Assembly: GCA_010015675.1 (NCBI GenBank)
Contig: ML976980.1
Location: forward strand, 935,244-990,946
Direction of reading: 5' to 3'
Length of the DNA: 55,703 nucleotides
From: Byssothecium circinans
Taxonomy: Eukaryota; Ascomycota; Dothideomycetes; Pleosporales; Massarinaceae
The notes beneath the pieces are model-generated. The model was not told the DNA's origin, did not search any database, and saw nothing but the letters and a program-made list of their open reading frames with translations. Positions 42,984 to 54,740 of the stretch are shown in pieces. How positions within the stretch are numbered: position 1 is the first letter of the stretch; every line of letters starts with the position of its first letter. Both the position numbers and the translations under genes were made by a program.

Positions 42984-45900
42984 TTAATCAGTCGGTCCGA
43001 AATACTCCTTCACTGCAGCAGCCAGTCTATCGTACTCCGGTTTGTAAGACCAGTCGAATTGACGCAGTTCTGGATCCGCTGTAAAGAACTCATCCTTTTC
43101 GATAGAGAAGTAGATCTTATCTTTTGGCGTGAGGGTCATCTCCTTGATCTGGTTTGGCAAGTACTTATTCTCCACAAGCCAATCGATCGTCTCAGGGCCA
43201 TCCATAATCTGTTCTGGAAATTCTGCCAGAACTTGCCCCAGAGATTCTTTTGTGGTGTCACCCGTTGCCAAGCCCTTGTTCGAGAGATCATTGATAGCAT
43301 CAAATATATGGCAGGAATCCGGAGTCCGCGATATGGATCTGACGTCCTGTTCCACAATATATGTGATCAGAACTGCCCTGGTACAGACCATGGACTTGCT
43401 TTCCAAGGCCTTCAACCTGAATTCAGGCTTCGTCAAGTCCTGTACCTCTGCTACATGCTTCATTAGCTCAGTGTGAACGTAGCAAGCCAGTTCCCAAACG
43501 TCTATTTCCACTAATACCGCTTCGCCTTCTAGTCCCATACTAGGAACATGTCCATCTATGACGCCAAACACCGTATAATAACCGCCTCTGTGGGGTTGGA
43601 TTTGTACGAGGATCTTGGCGTCTGTGCGCGAACCGTGGTCAAGGAAGTCAAACAACGTCTTCAACAGTTTCGCAACAGTTTCCGATGGTGTTAGTGAATT
43701 TTGAAGTTCCACAGAACCGTATATATTCAATAAATATGAGGCAAACGCAGTGTGAAAGCTTTGGCGATACGTACGTGCCACGTCGAAATCAGGACATGGC
43801 GAATTCCCATCAGCACCGGAGCCCAGAAGGGTGGAAACTACTTGTGGAAAAAGGGGGTTTGCGTTCACGTCCCCGTTGACGTAGACCGGAAGTTGGCGGT
43901 TGAGCCAAAACAGCAGGCGGTTCTTTTTTCTTTGATATTCCCCAGAAAACGAGGATGGCAGAGATCCAATGCAGTGTTCAATATAAGTGTCGTATCCAGC
44001 GTAAGCAGCAAAATCTTGAAAATCAAAACTGTAATACAGTGCTCTCCACGCGGAGGATCGTGGCAAGGCCGCCTGAATGAAGTCTAGCAAATCATTCCCA
44101 TATTTTGAGTCAATAAAGGGAGCGAATGCTGCACTTTGCAACTGTATATCAATTCCGGATAGGAAGTAGTTTTTGCTCGTGACGAAATTGGGTGCGACCA
44201 AAATGTGCTTGAAGTAGAGGTCTGAGAGTTTAAGCCAAAACGTTAATTCGGCAGGACTACTCTTGTCGTATCGGAGAATTTGCTGTCCCTCAACTGTATC
44301 TCTGAGGAAATCTGAAGCGCTTCGGTGGATGAAGGTCACTGTCACATCGCTGGATTGTAATCGGCCCCGTATTGGACTTGGCCGCCCCCTGGTAGAGAAC
44401 TCAAGAAGCCCTGCTCCCCGAGCAAGAACATTTTCCCCTAACAGCTGAATTTTTTGAAAGAGGATATCCAAAGTGATTTCGCGACCTCCGCCAAAGAACT
44501 CTGCTCTCAAATTTGGCTTCGCACACAGTGACATTACGAATGGCGTTGGATACTCATTTTCCAGAAGCATCATTCGAAAATACATTGCGGACTCAGCGCG
44601 ATGCAGTTCTCGGTCGTCCTCGTTCAGACGATTCCACATTTCTGTGTAGAGACCTGCCAGATCTTTGGGCAGTCGGTTTACTCTTTTCACCAACATTGGC
44701 CATTCATCAAGTCTCAACCCACTGCAGACGCTCCGCGTGACTATATTGACCCACAGGAATACGCCATCTGCCCGACCAACAATCAAAGTTGCTAGTTGAG
44801 AAAGCTGGTCATCAGTGATGGAGTGCTTTTTAGTTTCCTTGAGACTTTCCGTTACGTGCGTCATCATATCGTTGCGCGTCAAGTCTTGGACTCGGAGTTT
44901 CGGATAGTCCGCGAACGCAGAGTTGAAAGCCAGCTCTGGGCGGCTTCCAAGGCATAACTTCGTCCGGGGAACTTCACTCATGCTCTTGATCAATTTGAGC
45001 ATCTTTTGCCAACCATTGTGCTCCTGGTCAAGCTCGTCCAGCCCATCGATGAAAATACATGTTGGCTTCGCTCTGAGCTTCAACGCCTGAAGAAGAAGAT
45101 TCTCTAGTTCTGGTAGGGACCAGTCGACGATGGAACTCTTACTGGAAAGTGTTTTGTTCCATTCGCCAACGAGGTTGTGATCGTCGAATATGAGTTGGTG
45201 AATTAATGTGGCCAGCACTCCTTTTGGATTTCTTTGTATCGGTTCTCCCGCAATCCAGATGAAGGCATCAAGGATCTTCGTATCTGCCGACCATTTTCGT
45301 AGCAACGTTTCTGTCCGCAAGTTGGTTGTGAGATAGCGTATCAAACTGCTCTTCCCTGAACCAGGTTTCCCGGAAATCCAGTACACCTGGTCACCTGAAG
45401 AAAGCCATTCGGTAAAACTGTCCCAATTTCCTTCGTCTGACTCTCGAGGATCTTTGAAGATCCACTGGAATGTGCCTTCATGTGACTGGTTGATCGCCGA
45501 TGCGTTCATGCGTGCGTTCATTGTCGGAAACTTGAGGCTGGCCAAGAGATTGGCGATCTGAGCCTGCCTGGCCTGATTGGAGCGGTAGTCGTCAAGTTCT
45601 GATGTTATATGTGATCTCATCATGTCGGACTCGGAGACCACAGCCTTGCCTATCTCTTCCCTCGTTCTCGTGCCTTCTTGGCTGACATGAGTCTGTAACC
45701 TTCCAGAATTTTCTTCCATCTGCTCGGAGAGTTGTGTATGTCCTTCCTGGAGTGCCTTCTTTGTTTCCGCGCCTCCCCGGTGGATTTCGGTTCGAATACT
45801 TCCAGAGTTTTGGTCGATCAGCTGGGCGAGCTGTGTGTTTCCGTCCTTAAGAAGCCATAGGAAATTCTCCAGTTGGTCGTCCATATGGGCCAGTCCAGTA

Positions 45901-46404
45901 TCCAGGGTCGCTTGGATGAAGTCCGATCTGTTTCTAACGGAGTCAGAAATCGCCGAAGACGTAGTTTTAATTTACTTACTTCAGTTGGATTAGTATCCGG
46001 GTTTCCATAGCCTCCTTGTGTTCCATCAACTTTTTGTCCAGCTTTTCTATCTTCGACTTTCGAAACATGTACTTGATTGTCTTGATGAATGACGAAATTT
46101 GTGATGACCTGCCATTCCCCTTGTACTTGCCCATCTCTTGCTCCAGGTCATCCGCCGCCTTGACCAAATCCCCCGCAACTCTCTGCAACTCCCTGTCATC
46201 ATCTTTCGCCACGGCTTCCATATCTTTGAGAGAATTCTGCAGGCTCTCCGCAACATTGTGTAGTTCCTTGCGACGCGACTCAAGCTCCGGCGCGGGAGAC
46301 TTTCCATCCCGAACCTTTTTGCACACAGTCACTACCCCTGCCACGAATTGTATCGTTTGCATAACACTGCACGCAACCGCGAAGGTTTCGAGTCCGGTTG
46401 CCAT
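42984..46404 (-). CDS. NACHT-type STAND NTPase (fungal NLR-like protein)
   Basis: There are two exons, 46404-45980 and 45927-42984 (52-nt intron, donor GTAAGT), giving 1122 residues. The N-terminal 140 residues (MATGLETFAVACSVMQTIQF, then VRDGKSPAPELESRRKELHN) are helical and resemble the fungal N-terminal domain of STAND proteins. A coiled-coil-like region with a 33-residue tandem repeat follows at about 171-236. The NTPase has a P-loop GKPGSGKSS at about 328-336 and Walker B TCIFIDGLDEL at about 431-441. Then come family-typical CLGSRPELAFNSAF and ADGVFLWVNIV. The last 500 residues lack recognisable WD, ankyrin or TPR repeats. Such proteins often act as signalling switches in fungal non-self recognition; that role is inference here. 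Confidence 0.9.
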
Positions 46405-47510
46405 GCTGGCAAGGCTTTGCCCGATGGCGGGGCCTCCCGACGTCAACAATACGTTCCCTGTTCTTGAAATTTATTCTTCTCGGCGGCAGGATAAAGACGT
46501 CGGGAATAGAATATGAAAAAATCGAACGAACTAGTTGGATATTGCGATTGAATGAGGCCTTCCAACGGGAGTTGAGAGGGAAAGTGGGTTGGAACTTTGA
46601 GCGGGGAGCTTATCTGCCTTCTGAGTGGGCTGAGCAGCAGGGGTCACGCATATGGAGTACACTCAATCCGAGCCCACAAGTAAGCGCGACGTCCAACAAT
46701 CTGTATGCACCAAACGTTGTACACACCAACCAAAGGTGAGTGTCGAGTGTCATTGAATTCCGCATAGTTAGATCAATAATCACGAAGTCCATATTCGGTT
46801 TATCTTAACAGCCATCCCACCAGGGTTATACTGCCACTGGTTACGTGTCCACCTGATATTCAAAATGGACGACTCAACCTGTATCTACACAGACGTAACT
46901 GACCCCTTTGATATGGAGGTAGAAATTCGGCTGAAGTACTATCTTGACGTGGCATCCCTCAACCAACCCCGCCCCCCCAAAAAAAGGGAAAAAAGAAAAA
47001 CCAATAACACCAAAAAGCTCTTAATAATGAGGAAAATGCGAAGAAGTTAATAATGCGTAATGTATTAATGCCTCTGTGTCTGCGCAGGTGTATCCTAAGT
47101 CACGTGCTGTGCAAAAGAAGAAAGAGAGACAGAACCTTGGAAGAAGAGCAGCAGAAAAAGTAACTCGAGACGGAAAAGCTGATGAACACTTCAACGATTG
47201 TATTTCAATTCTTCTCAGTTCATCCAACCGATACAATACATCGTTTCTCGTCTGCGGTCCTTCAACCATCAAATTTCAACATGATCCTTAAAACAACGGA
47301 TCGAGAATCCACGCTCTGTCCGAGAAAAAGCGCCTAATGACTTTAGACTCCAAATCTTGGATCACACACACTATTAAGCGCATACCGCGACATCAAAGCA
47401 CTCAAAGAACCACACACAAGCGTATCATGATTTTCATATTCTCTACTCTCTACACCACCATTTCTCATCCCTTAAATCATCCCATCGTCCATCCCTCATC
47501 CCCAACAACC
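46405..47510. other. intergenic, no supported gene
   Basis: Upstream of the NACHT gene and downstream of the GPI-type gene. It includes an A-rich run (46975-47035) and short frames without domains. Confidence 0.5.
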
Positions 47511-48101
47511 CTACAACATCATCACAGCGAAAACACCCGCGGCAACAGCAACAACACCCTGAGCAACACCGTTCATACCGACACCGTTGTTAACCGGAGG
47601 ACCAGACGCACTCGGTCTCGGGGTCGCCGGAGCCGTAGCATTGTTCCCGCCGGTAACCGTCGCGTTCCCACCGCCCACAACACCGCCGGTTCCCACAGCA
47701 GGAGCAGACGAAGACGGCGCAACAGGCTTGCTCGTAATCAACGTCGACGCCGTAACAGTGGAAGAATACGGAGTGGGGACACCTGAGACAATAGGGGTGT
47801 ACGACGAAGCAGAGATAGAGGCCGTGGGCTTAGGAGTCGAAGGAGCGCTGGTGGCGGACGCTTGGTTGTAGTTCGGGATGAATGAGGGCGTGTAGGACGC
47901 AGTGCCCGAGTAAGCGGCGCAACCGGGGACAGTGGTCTTGGGGGGCGCGCGGCCGCCGCCGCAGTCGAGGATGGAGCAGATTTCGCCGTTGGAGGGGACG
48001 TACCAGAGGAGCGAGGCGCCGATGGCCGAGGAGGTGCAGCCCGCCAGGTCGGTTTTGGCGAGCGCGGTGGCGGCGAGGGCGAGGAGGGTGAAGGTCTTCA
48101 T
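47511..48101 (-). CDS. small secreted, probably GPI-anchored Ser/Thr-rich protein
   Basis: This is a single exon of 196 residues. It has a signal peptide (MKTFTLLALAATALAKTDLA), then a short Cys-containing domain with CTSSAIGASLLWYVPSNGEI, CSILDCGGG and GCAAYSG (five Cys). A long Ser/Thr/Pro-rich low-complexity stretch with Asn-glycosylation sites (GGGNATVTGGNNATAP) follows. The end is hydrophobic (GVVAVAAGVFAVMML) after a small-residue region, as in GPI-anchor signals. It is probably a cell-wall or plasma-membrane surface protein. No enzymatic domain is seen. Confidence 0.85.
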   Translation of the reverse strand: MKTFTLLALAATALAKTDLAGCTSSAIGASLLWYVPSNGEICSILDCGGGRAPPKTTVPGCAAYSGTASYTPSFIPNYNQASATSAPSTPKPTASISASSYTPIVSGVPTPYSSTVTASTLITSKPVAPSSSAPAVGTGGVVGGGNATVTGGNNATAPATPRPSASGPPVNNGVGMNGVAQGVVAVAAGVFAVMML

Positions 48102-48701
48102 TTTAGAGATTTTGGTGGAGATGAGTTGGAGTGGGTGGTGAAAGGTTGGAAGGGTTTGTTTGTTCGATTGGTACCGAGCGAGTGGCTACGACAAGAGTCG
48201 TGAATTAAGTAAAGTGGGTATTAAGTATAAAGATGGACTGTGGGGTGAAGGGAAAGGGCGGATATGCAGGTACCACGACGTCTTTATACGTCCCCCTTCC
48301 CTTGTATTGGCACTGCTCTGCTGCGCATTCGCTTTCCGAGGCATTACTGCTGCCTACCTAGGACCAATGCAGTGCCATTCCGGGATTGTAACGCTGTTAT
48401 TCCCCGGGCCCGAATCAACGCCATGGAATCCTTCTAGAGTCCAGAGCGAGGCCAAAATCCCCACCTCGCTATAGGCGAACGCAGTCTAGGCCTAGCGGTT
48501 AGACCGCAAACGACGCGGCGCCAGGCGAAGGATTCACTGGCTGGTCTGTTTCAGGTGATTGGTGGGAGTAGCTTTGGCATTAAGGGGAGATTTTAATTTC
48601 GTCAGCATATGCGCCGATGCGGACTACAGGAGTGCAGCCTTCCCGAGGCCCACTTCTTACACGCATCGCAAAAACCGCAGTGGGTAATAATAGTGGAAGA
48701 C
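48102..48701. other. intergenic, no supported gene
   Basis: The 5' region of the GPI-type gene followed by GC-mixed sequence. I looked for a tRNA around 48485-48545 (a GGCCTAGCGGTTAGACC-like stretch) but found no cloverleaf. Confidence 0.4.
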
Positions 48702-48759
48702 GCGCCGAAAATCCGGCTCGTTCGTCGATCGATCGCCATCCGAACCAGATTTTCGGCGC
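48702..48759. repeat. 19-bp inverted repeat forming a hairpin, MITE-like
   Basis: GCGCCGAAAATCCGGCTCG at 48702-48720 pairs with 48741-48759 over 17 of 19 positions. The two mismatches are both C/T type. A 20-nt loop with CGATCGATCG separates them. A weaker outer match (CGCATCGCAA near 48662 and TTGTGATGCG near 48767) suggests a larger inverted-repeat element. Confidence 0.6.
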
Positions 48760-49866
48760 AGAGAGATTGTGATGCGCGAGCCGCCTGTTGCGTGCAGAGT
48801 GCGGCGTGCGGCTCTTACAAGGTTCGAGCTTAAACGCTAGCGCGTTAGCGCTAAAGCTTAGCCCTTCTCTATTTTTAAGGCCCCCAGGTCAAATTTTAAA
48901 CCACGAGGAGTTGCCGCTCGGTCATGTCCGAGGGTTCTCCATGCCGCTTTCTAGAAATTAGGCGAGGTGAGGATGATTACGATTAGGAAACAAGCACGAC
49001 AAGGTCGTGTCGTTGACTCGTGGTTTGATGTTGCTTCTGTGTTGAGGGGCTTATCATGTTTCTAATGTGATTGTCAATAGATAAAGGCGCAGCATTTTGT
49101 TCCATGTTGGGCTTAGAAATCTGAAGGGAAGGGAGGCGTCGATGGCTTGAGGGAGAAGAGAGCGCTATTGAGATGCATGCTAAACCGTTTAAACGCCACA
49201 CGCATCTAGTAGCCGATGACCGTGCAAAAGGTAATGTATCCACGTTATATAAAGTCATCGTGAAGCCATCAGCATTGGACTACATGGTGCTGGCAAATAT
49301 TTATCCAGTTGAGGAAAGAGAACGAGGCAGGGGAAGAGTTGATCCGGATCATTTAATGTACCCAGGTGTCCGCGAGCACGTGACATATGCCAAGGCTCTC
49401 ACGAACGACTCAGGAAGGAGCGGCTAAAGGAAAATAGGCTACCCGGGTGTCATCGTCAGTAGTCGCGAATAATACAAGAAGAATCTAGTTTTCAACAAGA
49501 TGCATACACCGCCCTGATGAACAGACAGACAAAACTACCCAAACACCATCATCAACAACCTATACCTACAATACCAGCCCCAAACGCTATCAAACAAGCA
49601 TGCAAATACAAGTTCAATACTCGCACAACATTCTCCTACCCTCAGACCTATCAAAGCTACCCCCCGAACCCCCGCGTACATACATCCAAAAGCATACAAT
49701 CATCTCATAAGAACACTGAATTACGCACTGACCGCCTTGCTGTCGCTTTCCACAGCTTGGTATCCGAGTATCCCAGTGTAGTCCCCGTACTCATTCTTCG
49801 CACTCCTCTGCCACGGGAAAGTCAGCATCTAGCTTACACTTCTAGTGGCTGAGTAACTGGAATGGA
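48760..49866. other. intergenic, no supported gene; contains an imperfect palindrome
   Basis: An imperfect palindrome (GAGCTTAAACGCTAGCGCG with a TTAGCGCTAAAGCTT counterpart) lies at about 48826-48860. The rest up to the coronin 3' end has no domain-bearing frame; 49500-49860 is probably coronin 3' untranslated sequence. Confidence 0.45.
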
Positions 49867-51850
49867 TCAAGACCTCGCTTCTTCTAGCTCGAGCTCGAGC
49901 TGTCGAATGCGCTCGTCTTTCTCGCGGTCGGAACCTGATGGGCCCTGGTTGCTAAGCTTTGTCTTCAGCTGACCGACTTCGCGCATGAGCAGCGCGATCT
50001 GGTCGGATTGATCGGACATGACCTATGGTAGCCGTTAGCAAGAGAAAGAAACGTGAAGCAGCATTATGCTTACCTGATTCTGGCGCTCAAGCGTGCCGTT
50101 TTGCGCGGCGAGCACAGCCTTGATATCACCAAGAACATCCCTGAGACCAGCTGCGGGGCCGGAGGAAGAAGGGGTGGATGAAGGGGCAGGAGTTGATGCG
50201 GTAGGTGTGGGCTCAGAGGGGGGAGGTGAGGCCCTCTCCGGCGAAGCAACGGGGGCAGGTGTGGATTTTGCGGGCTCCTTCGTCATGGTTGGCCCATGAG
50301 TTTTCTCCTCCTGCCGTGCAGCCGTAGCAGATGGACGCTCAACTGGCTTTGGAACCTCCTCGAAGCTACTGGTCTCATCCGCAGAGTCCTCCACCTCCTT
50401 ATCGGCGAACTTGGAAGCTTGGGAGGCGAGGGAGACTTTGTTGTCGTTCATTGTGGGAGGCGGGCTACGGACGACGGGCTCGGGAGCAGGTGCTGGGGTT
50501 GGTTTGGAAGCCGCTTTCGGGGCTTCGGCGGTGACAGGTGTCGAAACCTTCGGAGGCTTGTATTCTGACTTGACCTCCTCCGGCTCCTGACCTTCGTACA
50601 CGCTTTCAAGTGAGATCTTGGGAGGCAGAGCAGTTTTACCGCCGAACCACTCGGATGCAGATACGCCAGGCTTGCTGCCCGTAGTGGGCGGGTAGATGTC
50701 GCTCTGGAACATCTCGGCTCGGCGGGGCACAATGAAAGACACGGGCTGGATGTAGCTGTCGTTGACCGTCTTGAAGCAGCGGAGGACTTCATTATCGTGC
50801 AGGTTGATACCGCGCTTAGGCATGAAGGCTACACCGCGCTGCGGCTCAGCCGACTTGTATTCGGACAGGTATTCGAACTTGTCGTTTTCATACTCAAAGT
50901 AGCGGATGTTTCCGTCACCCTTCCCGGCGAGGTACAAGCACTGTGTCCCATCGTCCCAGAAGGGCATGCACACACCCGATATCGAGTCCAGAGTAGTGAA
51001 GCCGCCAATGGGGCCTTTGGTCGGTTCGCGAGCGTCCCAAAGGGCCAATTGACGATCGCTCATGCGTGAGAAACCCGTGGTCGCAATGCGATCGTGCTCG
51101 CCCAGCCAGACGGCGCGGCTGTTCTTCGCGCCCTCGTGGCCGGGGACCTCGTACGCGGGAGCTTCCTGTCGCACATCCCACACGCGCAGTTTCTTGTCGC
51201 GACTGGTGGTAACGAGCAGCGAACCCTCGGCGTTCCAACAGAGTGATTGAACAATGTCCTTGTGCTTCAGGGCCAGCTTAGCCTGTCCAGCCTCCACATC
51301 CCAGAGCTTCACGCTGTAGTCGCCAGAGGCCGAGGCGAGGACATTTTCGGCGGCGGGATTGAATAGGACGTGGCCGACCTTTCTCAGGTGGCCCGTAAGC
51401 TTGAGGACGGGGGAGACGTCGGCGGGCTCTTCAGCGTCGGTGTGCAGCGAGAAGCCCTCGGGCACCTTCCATACAAAGACCTTGCCATCGTCGGAGGCGG
51501 AAGCAATGAGCGAGTCGTTGAATGGACTCCAGTCGGTATCGAGGACGGCGGCGGTGTGACCGCGGAAGAGGGGTATCTGCTCGGGCACACGACCCTTTTC
51601 GTTGATGGGGATGACGGCGAACGCGCCACCACCCGACGACTCCCAATTGACGGCGACATACTCAGGGTTGGCCTTCACCAAGTTGGTGTCCCAGGCATTC
51701 TTGGAGATGCGCAGGTTGTCGTAGCATTGCTCCTTCTTCGTGCTCTGTCCGTAGACGTGGCCTGCGCAATGCCTCTGTTAGCAGTAAGCCGGAGCGGAAG
51801 CGCGCCCAACACTCACGGTACTTGGAAGCTCTCACGAAGCGGCCGGCCAT
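49867..51850 (-). CDS. crn1: coronin, actin-binding WD-repeat protein
   Basis: There are three exons: 51850-51817, 51761-50074 and 50022-49867 (introns of 55 and 51 nt), giving 625 residues. The start is diagnostic: MAGRFVRASKYRHVYGQSTK after splicing. WD repeats follow (GHTAAVLDTDWSPFNDSLIA, then SASDDGKVFVWKVPEG; GHLRKVGHVLFNPAAENVLA; GDYSVKLWDVEAGQAKL) and the coronin-specific block FMPKRGINLHDNEVLRCFK. A Pro/Ser-rich linker precedes a short C-terminal coiled coil (QIALLMREVGQLKTKL and DERIRQLELELEEARS). Coronin bundles F-actin and modulates Arp2/3 at cortical actin patches. It is a conserved housekeeping gene and useful as an anchor for synteny. Confidence 0.97.
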
Positions 51851-52789
51851 TGCTCGATGCGCGCTGCAATTGTGATAGAAATAGATAGGTCCAACTGCTC
51901 TTCTCTCGGTGCCCCTGAGCTTCAGCTAGCTTGAGGCGCGGTTCTCTCGTGTGAATGTTGTGGGCGCAGCTGCGGTCGACGTTTCGAATCTATGGGACGT
52001 TTCAATGCACCCTGCGCTCCTCTTGGCGCCATACCCCGGCCAGTCAGCCCCCACCTCTACCTCTACCTCTACCAACCGTCTCTACACCTCCGCTCAACAT
52101 TCAACAAAGCTGGAATGTGCCCCTTAATAGCCCATCGCCTTGGACCAGCCCATCATCTGCAACGAATCTATGCCACCTGTCGCTTCTACGAACTACTCGA
52201 CTCTATTCCGGCTTACCCCAGGGCTCTATGATGTGCATACTGCCTTGATATGCATGCCCAAAAGCGTGTAGTATCAAATTCCATCACGGAATTACCCTCA
52301 CCTCGCTTTCGTCAACGATTATGCCCTCCCATGGCAGGGCCACTACCAAATTTGACCAGTGAACACATGCAGGTCCGGCTGCTATATGTCACGTGACTAG
52401 TCCTCGACTTCAACCAGCTTCCCACAGGCAGTGATCAATCAGGTGCTTCGAAGATCTGATGTTACGGTTCTTGAGACCCTTCGTAAGGTTCTTGAAATGA
52501 TCCGCACCTCAAACAATTTCCTAAGGCGCCTTCTTCTGATTGCTGACGTGGAAATAATCTCTTCTTTTTAGCCTCTTTTCATAAATGTTCCCAATTCTCG
52601 CTATTCAGAAAGAAAGAAGGTAGCGCGATCTCGGGTAGACGTCCTTGAAGGATGACGTGAGCCCTTACAATCTCCATAGATAGACCGGGGGGTTCAGAGG
52701 TGGGGAGCTGCGAAGATACCGCGCCGCAAACACCTACACTCGTGTCTTTCATCCGAGGTTCCAACTACTCAAACTTAGCATCCACCAGA
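51851..52789. other. intergenic, divergent upstream region, no supported gene
   Basis: This lies between coronin (minus) and the methyltransferase (plus). A CTCTACCTCTACC-type pyrimidine repeat occurs at 52052-52075. The reading frame of the methyltransferase is open upstream to about 52700 but contains no ATG before 52790. Confidence 0.45.
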
Positions 52790-53672
52790 ATGGACCCAAC
52801 GCAAGACCTCAACCACATAGACGGTCATGGCTACATTCTCGATCGCAACCACCTAGCAGCCTGCCGTCTCAACCTCCAACACTACCTCTGGAAGGAGGCG
52901 CTGGGCTTCACAATCGAGCCCTCAATCCCCATTCCAAAGAACGCAACTATCGCCGATGTCGCTTGCGGGACGGGCCTATGGCTCTTAGACGCTGCCCGAT
53001 TGCTCCCAGACGCGAAACTACACGGCTTCGATATCGACCTATCCCAAGCCCCTCACTCCGACTGGCTTCCGTCTATCATTACACTCGAGAAATGGAATCT
53101 CTTCGAGGACATTCACCCGCATTGGGAGGGCAAATTTGACTTTGTCCACGTCCGCCTCCTCGTGCTTGTGCTATCGGGTGAGAATAGACAGCCATTCGTG
53201 GACCGCTTGCTCAAGCTCCTCAAGCCTGGTGGATATATTCAATGGGACGAGCTTGATTGCTTCCGTTCGTGCTTATGTCAAGGATTGAGATTGCAGCACT
53301 GATCGTCGAGCAGATATGCATATTCGCAAAGTCGACCCTGCCATAGACTCCCCGGCCCTAGACCAACTGTACGACCTATGCAACTCCCTCGGTCGACATG
53401 AATGGACGATGCAGATTCCTGAACTGCTTTCTGAGGCAGGTTTTGAGCATGCAAGGCTGACCGAGGTCGGCGATGCGCCCTACATCGCCCGCGCCTTCAA
53501 CGAGCAACACATGCTGACCATGGAAGAAATTGCGGCGGGTATGATAAGAGTCGGCAAGAAAGAACTGGCCAATAGAGTGCTGACGTGGGTCGGAGAGGCA
53601 CACGCCGAGTCCGTAAATGGTGCTGTTTTATGTATTCCCCGAGTTGTAGTGGTGGCACGGAAACCGTTGTGA
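52790..53672 (+). CDS. SAM-dependent methyltransferase, UMTA/LaeA-like
   Basis: There are two exons, 52790-53264 and 53314-53672 (49-nt intron, donor GTTCGT, CACTGAT branch-like site, acceptor CAG), giving 277 residues. ATG 52790 (MDPTQDLNHIDGHGYILDRN) is the first in frame. It has the SAM-binding motif ATIADVACGTGLWLLDAARL, acidic strand GFDIDLSQAPHSDWL, FDFVHVRLLVLV and LLKPGGYIQWDELDCF. The joined second exon continues RKVDPAIDSPALDQLYDLCN. It is shorter at the N-terminus than the LaeA-like protein at 22 kb and not obviously its recent duplicate. Its same-strand position about 1.1 kb before an UstYa-like oxidase suggests a biosynthetic tailoring role. Confidence 0.88.
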
Positions 53673-54740
53673 CGGGTATGCGACAGGGATATTAAGAGAG
53701 GTGGGCATACCCTGCAAGAGAGTAGATTTAGCAGGCGGTACGATTCAGTGTGCAGTCTGCCAATGATCTTTCCTTATAGAGGGCAAGTGCTTGCTACCCA
53801 TCGTTCGATTACTTTCCCTGTCTTTACTGATAGCATGATACAACACCCCCTCGATAATTGGTGCATCATAATCTTGGAAGGGAGATTTAAACAAGGCTTC
53901 CTGCTCCTCTCTACAATGAACTACACCATCTCTTAGGTCTTGCAAGAGTTGCTCCACACCACCATGCCACTCGCAAACGAAGGTACGGCTCTGTCCCGGT
54001 CTCAAGCTAATCTCGGCGTTTTTGACAAAGCACAGACTCCATATCGCGGACGCTTCTATCGGACGTGGAGGTCAATGTCGAGCGCAATCCACTCACAAAC
54101 TGGGACACTCAGCTGCCAGAGGAGATTCGGGGTCAACCACCTACACCCCATACCGATCTGAAGTGATAAACAAGAGAAGCCATTTTCGGTGTCCATACCG
54201 AATTCGATCAAACCACAGCTGGAGGCAACTGCAGGAAAGGGAGGAATATGCTTCGAGTGGATACATCGCTGCCGCTGCTGATGGCAACCTGAGATAGTGC
54301 AGTGTAAACCCAAACTAAGCCATTCGTTTATCGGTACATTTGCCAATCTTTCCAAAGTTTTTACCGTTTCTCATGTGTGTGCCTCCAGGGAGACAATGCA
54401 GGTGCCCAGGTGATATCAGTGGCACCTTGCAGACACATTCGCGGCATGAGCTTCTCGTTAGGATGAATTTTTAACGGCAAGCTAATCTATATCGCACTGA
54501 TGCGGATGGCCTTACATGATCCCCAAATTAAAGAGGCGGATGGATCTACATGTACAGGTCTGATAACCAGTGCAAAGACAAGGAGTTGGCTACCCACGAC
54601 TTGTGCATGGCACTTCCCATCCAGGTAGTTCGCCCCGTTATCTTGGCTATCAATCTGTGGTCCCAGGCACGGATAACGCCTCTTTCAATTGACTACTCCC
54701 TAATTTTGTTCAATTTCATCTTGCGAGCCATATCAACATC
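53673..54740. other. intergenic, no supported gene
   Basis: I searched both strands for a RiPP-type precursor (signal peptide plus repeated Lys-Arg-bounded cores) and found none. Only short frames without domains are present. Confidence 0.45.

Noticed and set aside
47337..47786. 149-codon Arg/Thr/His-rich plus-strand frame
   Set aside because: It is the antisense of the Ser/Thr/Pro-rich GPI-type protein; the composition follows from the real gene.
48485..48550. tRNA-like stretch with TAGCGGTTAGACC
   Set aside because: No acceptor-stem pairing and no T-loop GGTTCGA at the right distance.
53265..53313. Possible frameshift in the 52.8-kb methyltransferase
   Set aside because: A 49-nt intron with GTTCGT donor, CTGAT branch-like site and CAG acceptor restores the frame.
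53673..54740. Search for a RiPP precursor next to the UstYa-like gene
   Set aside because: No signal peptide with repeated dibasic-bounded cores found on either strand.
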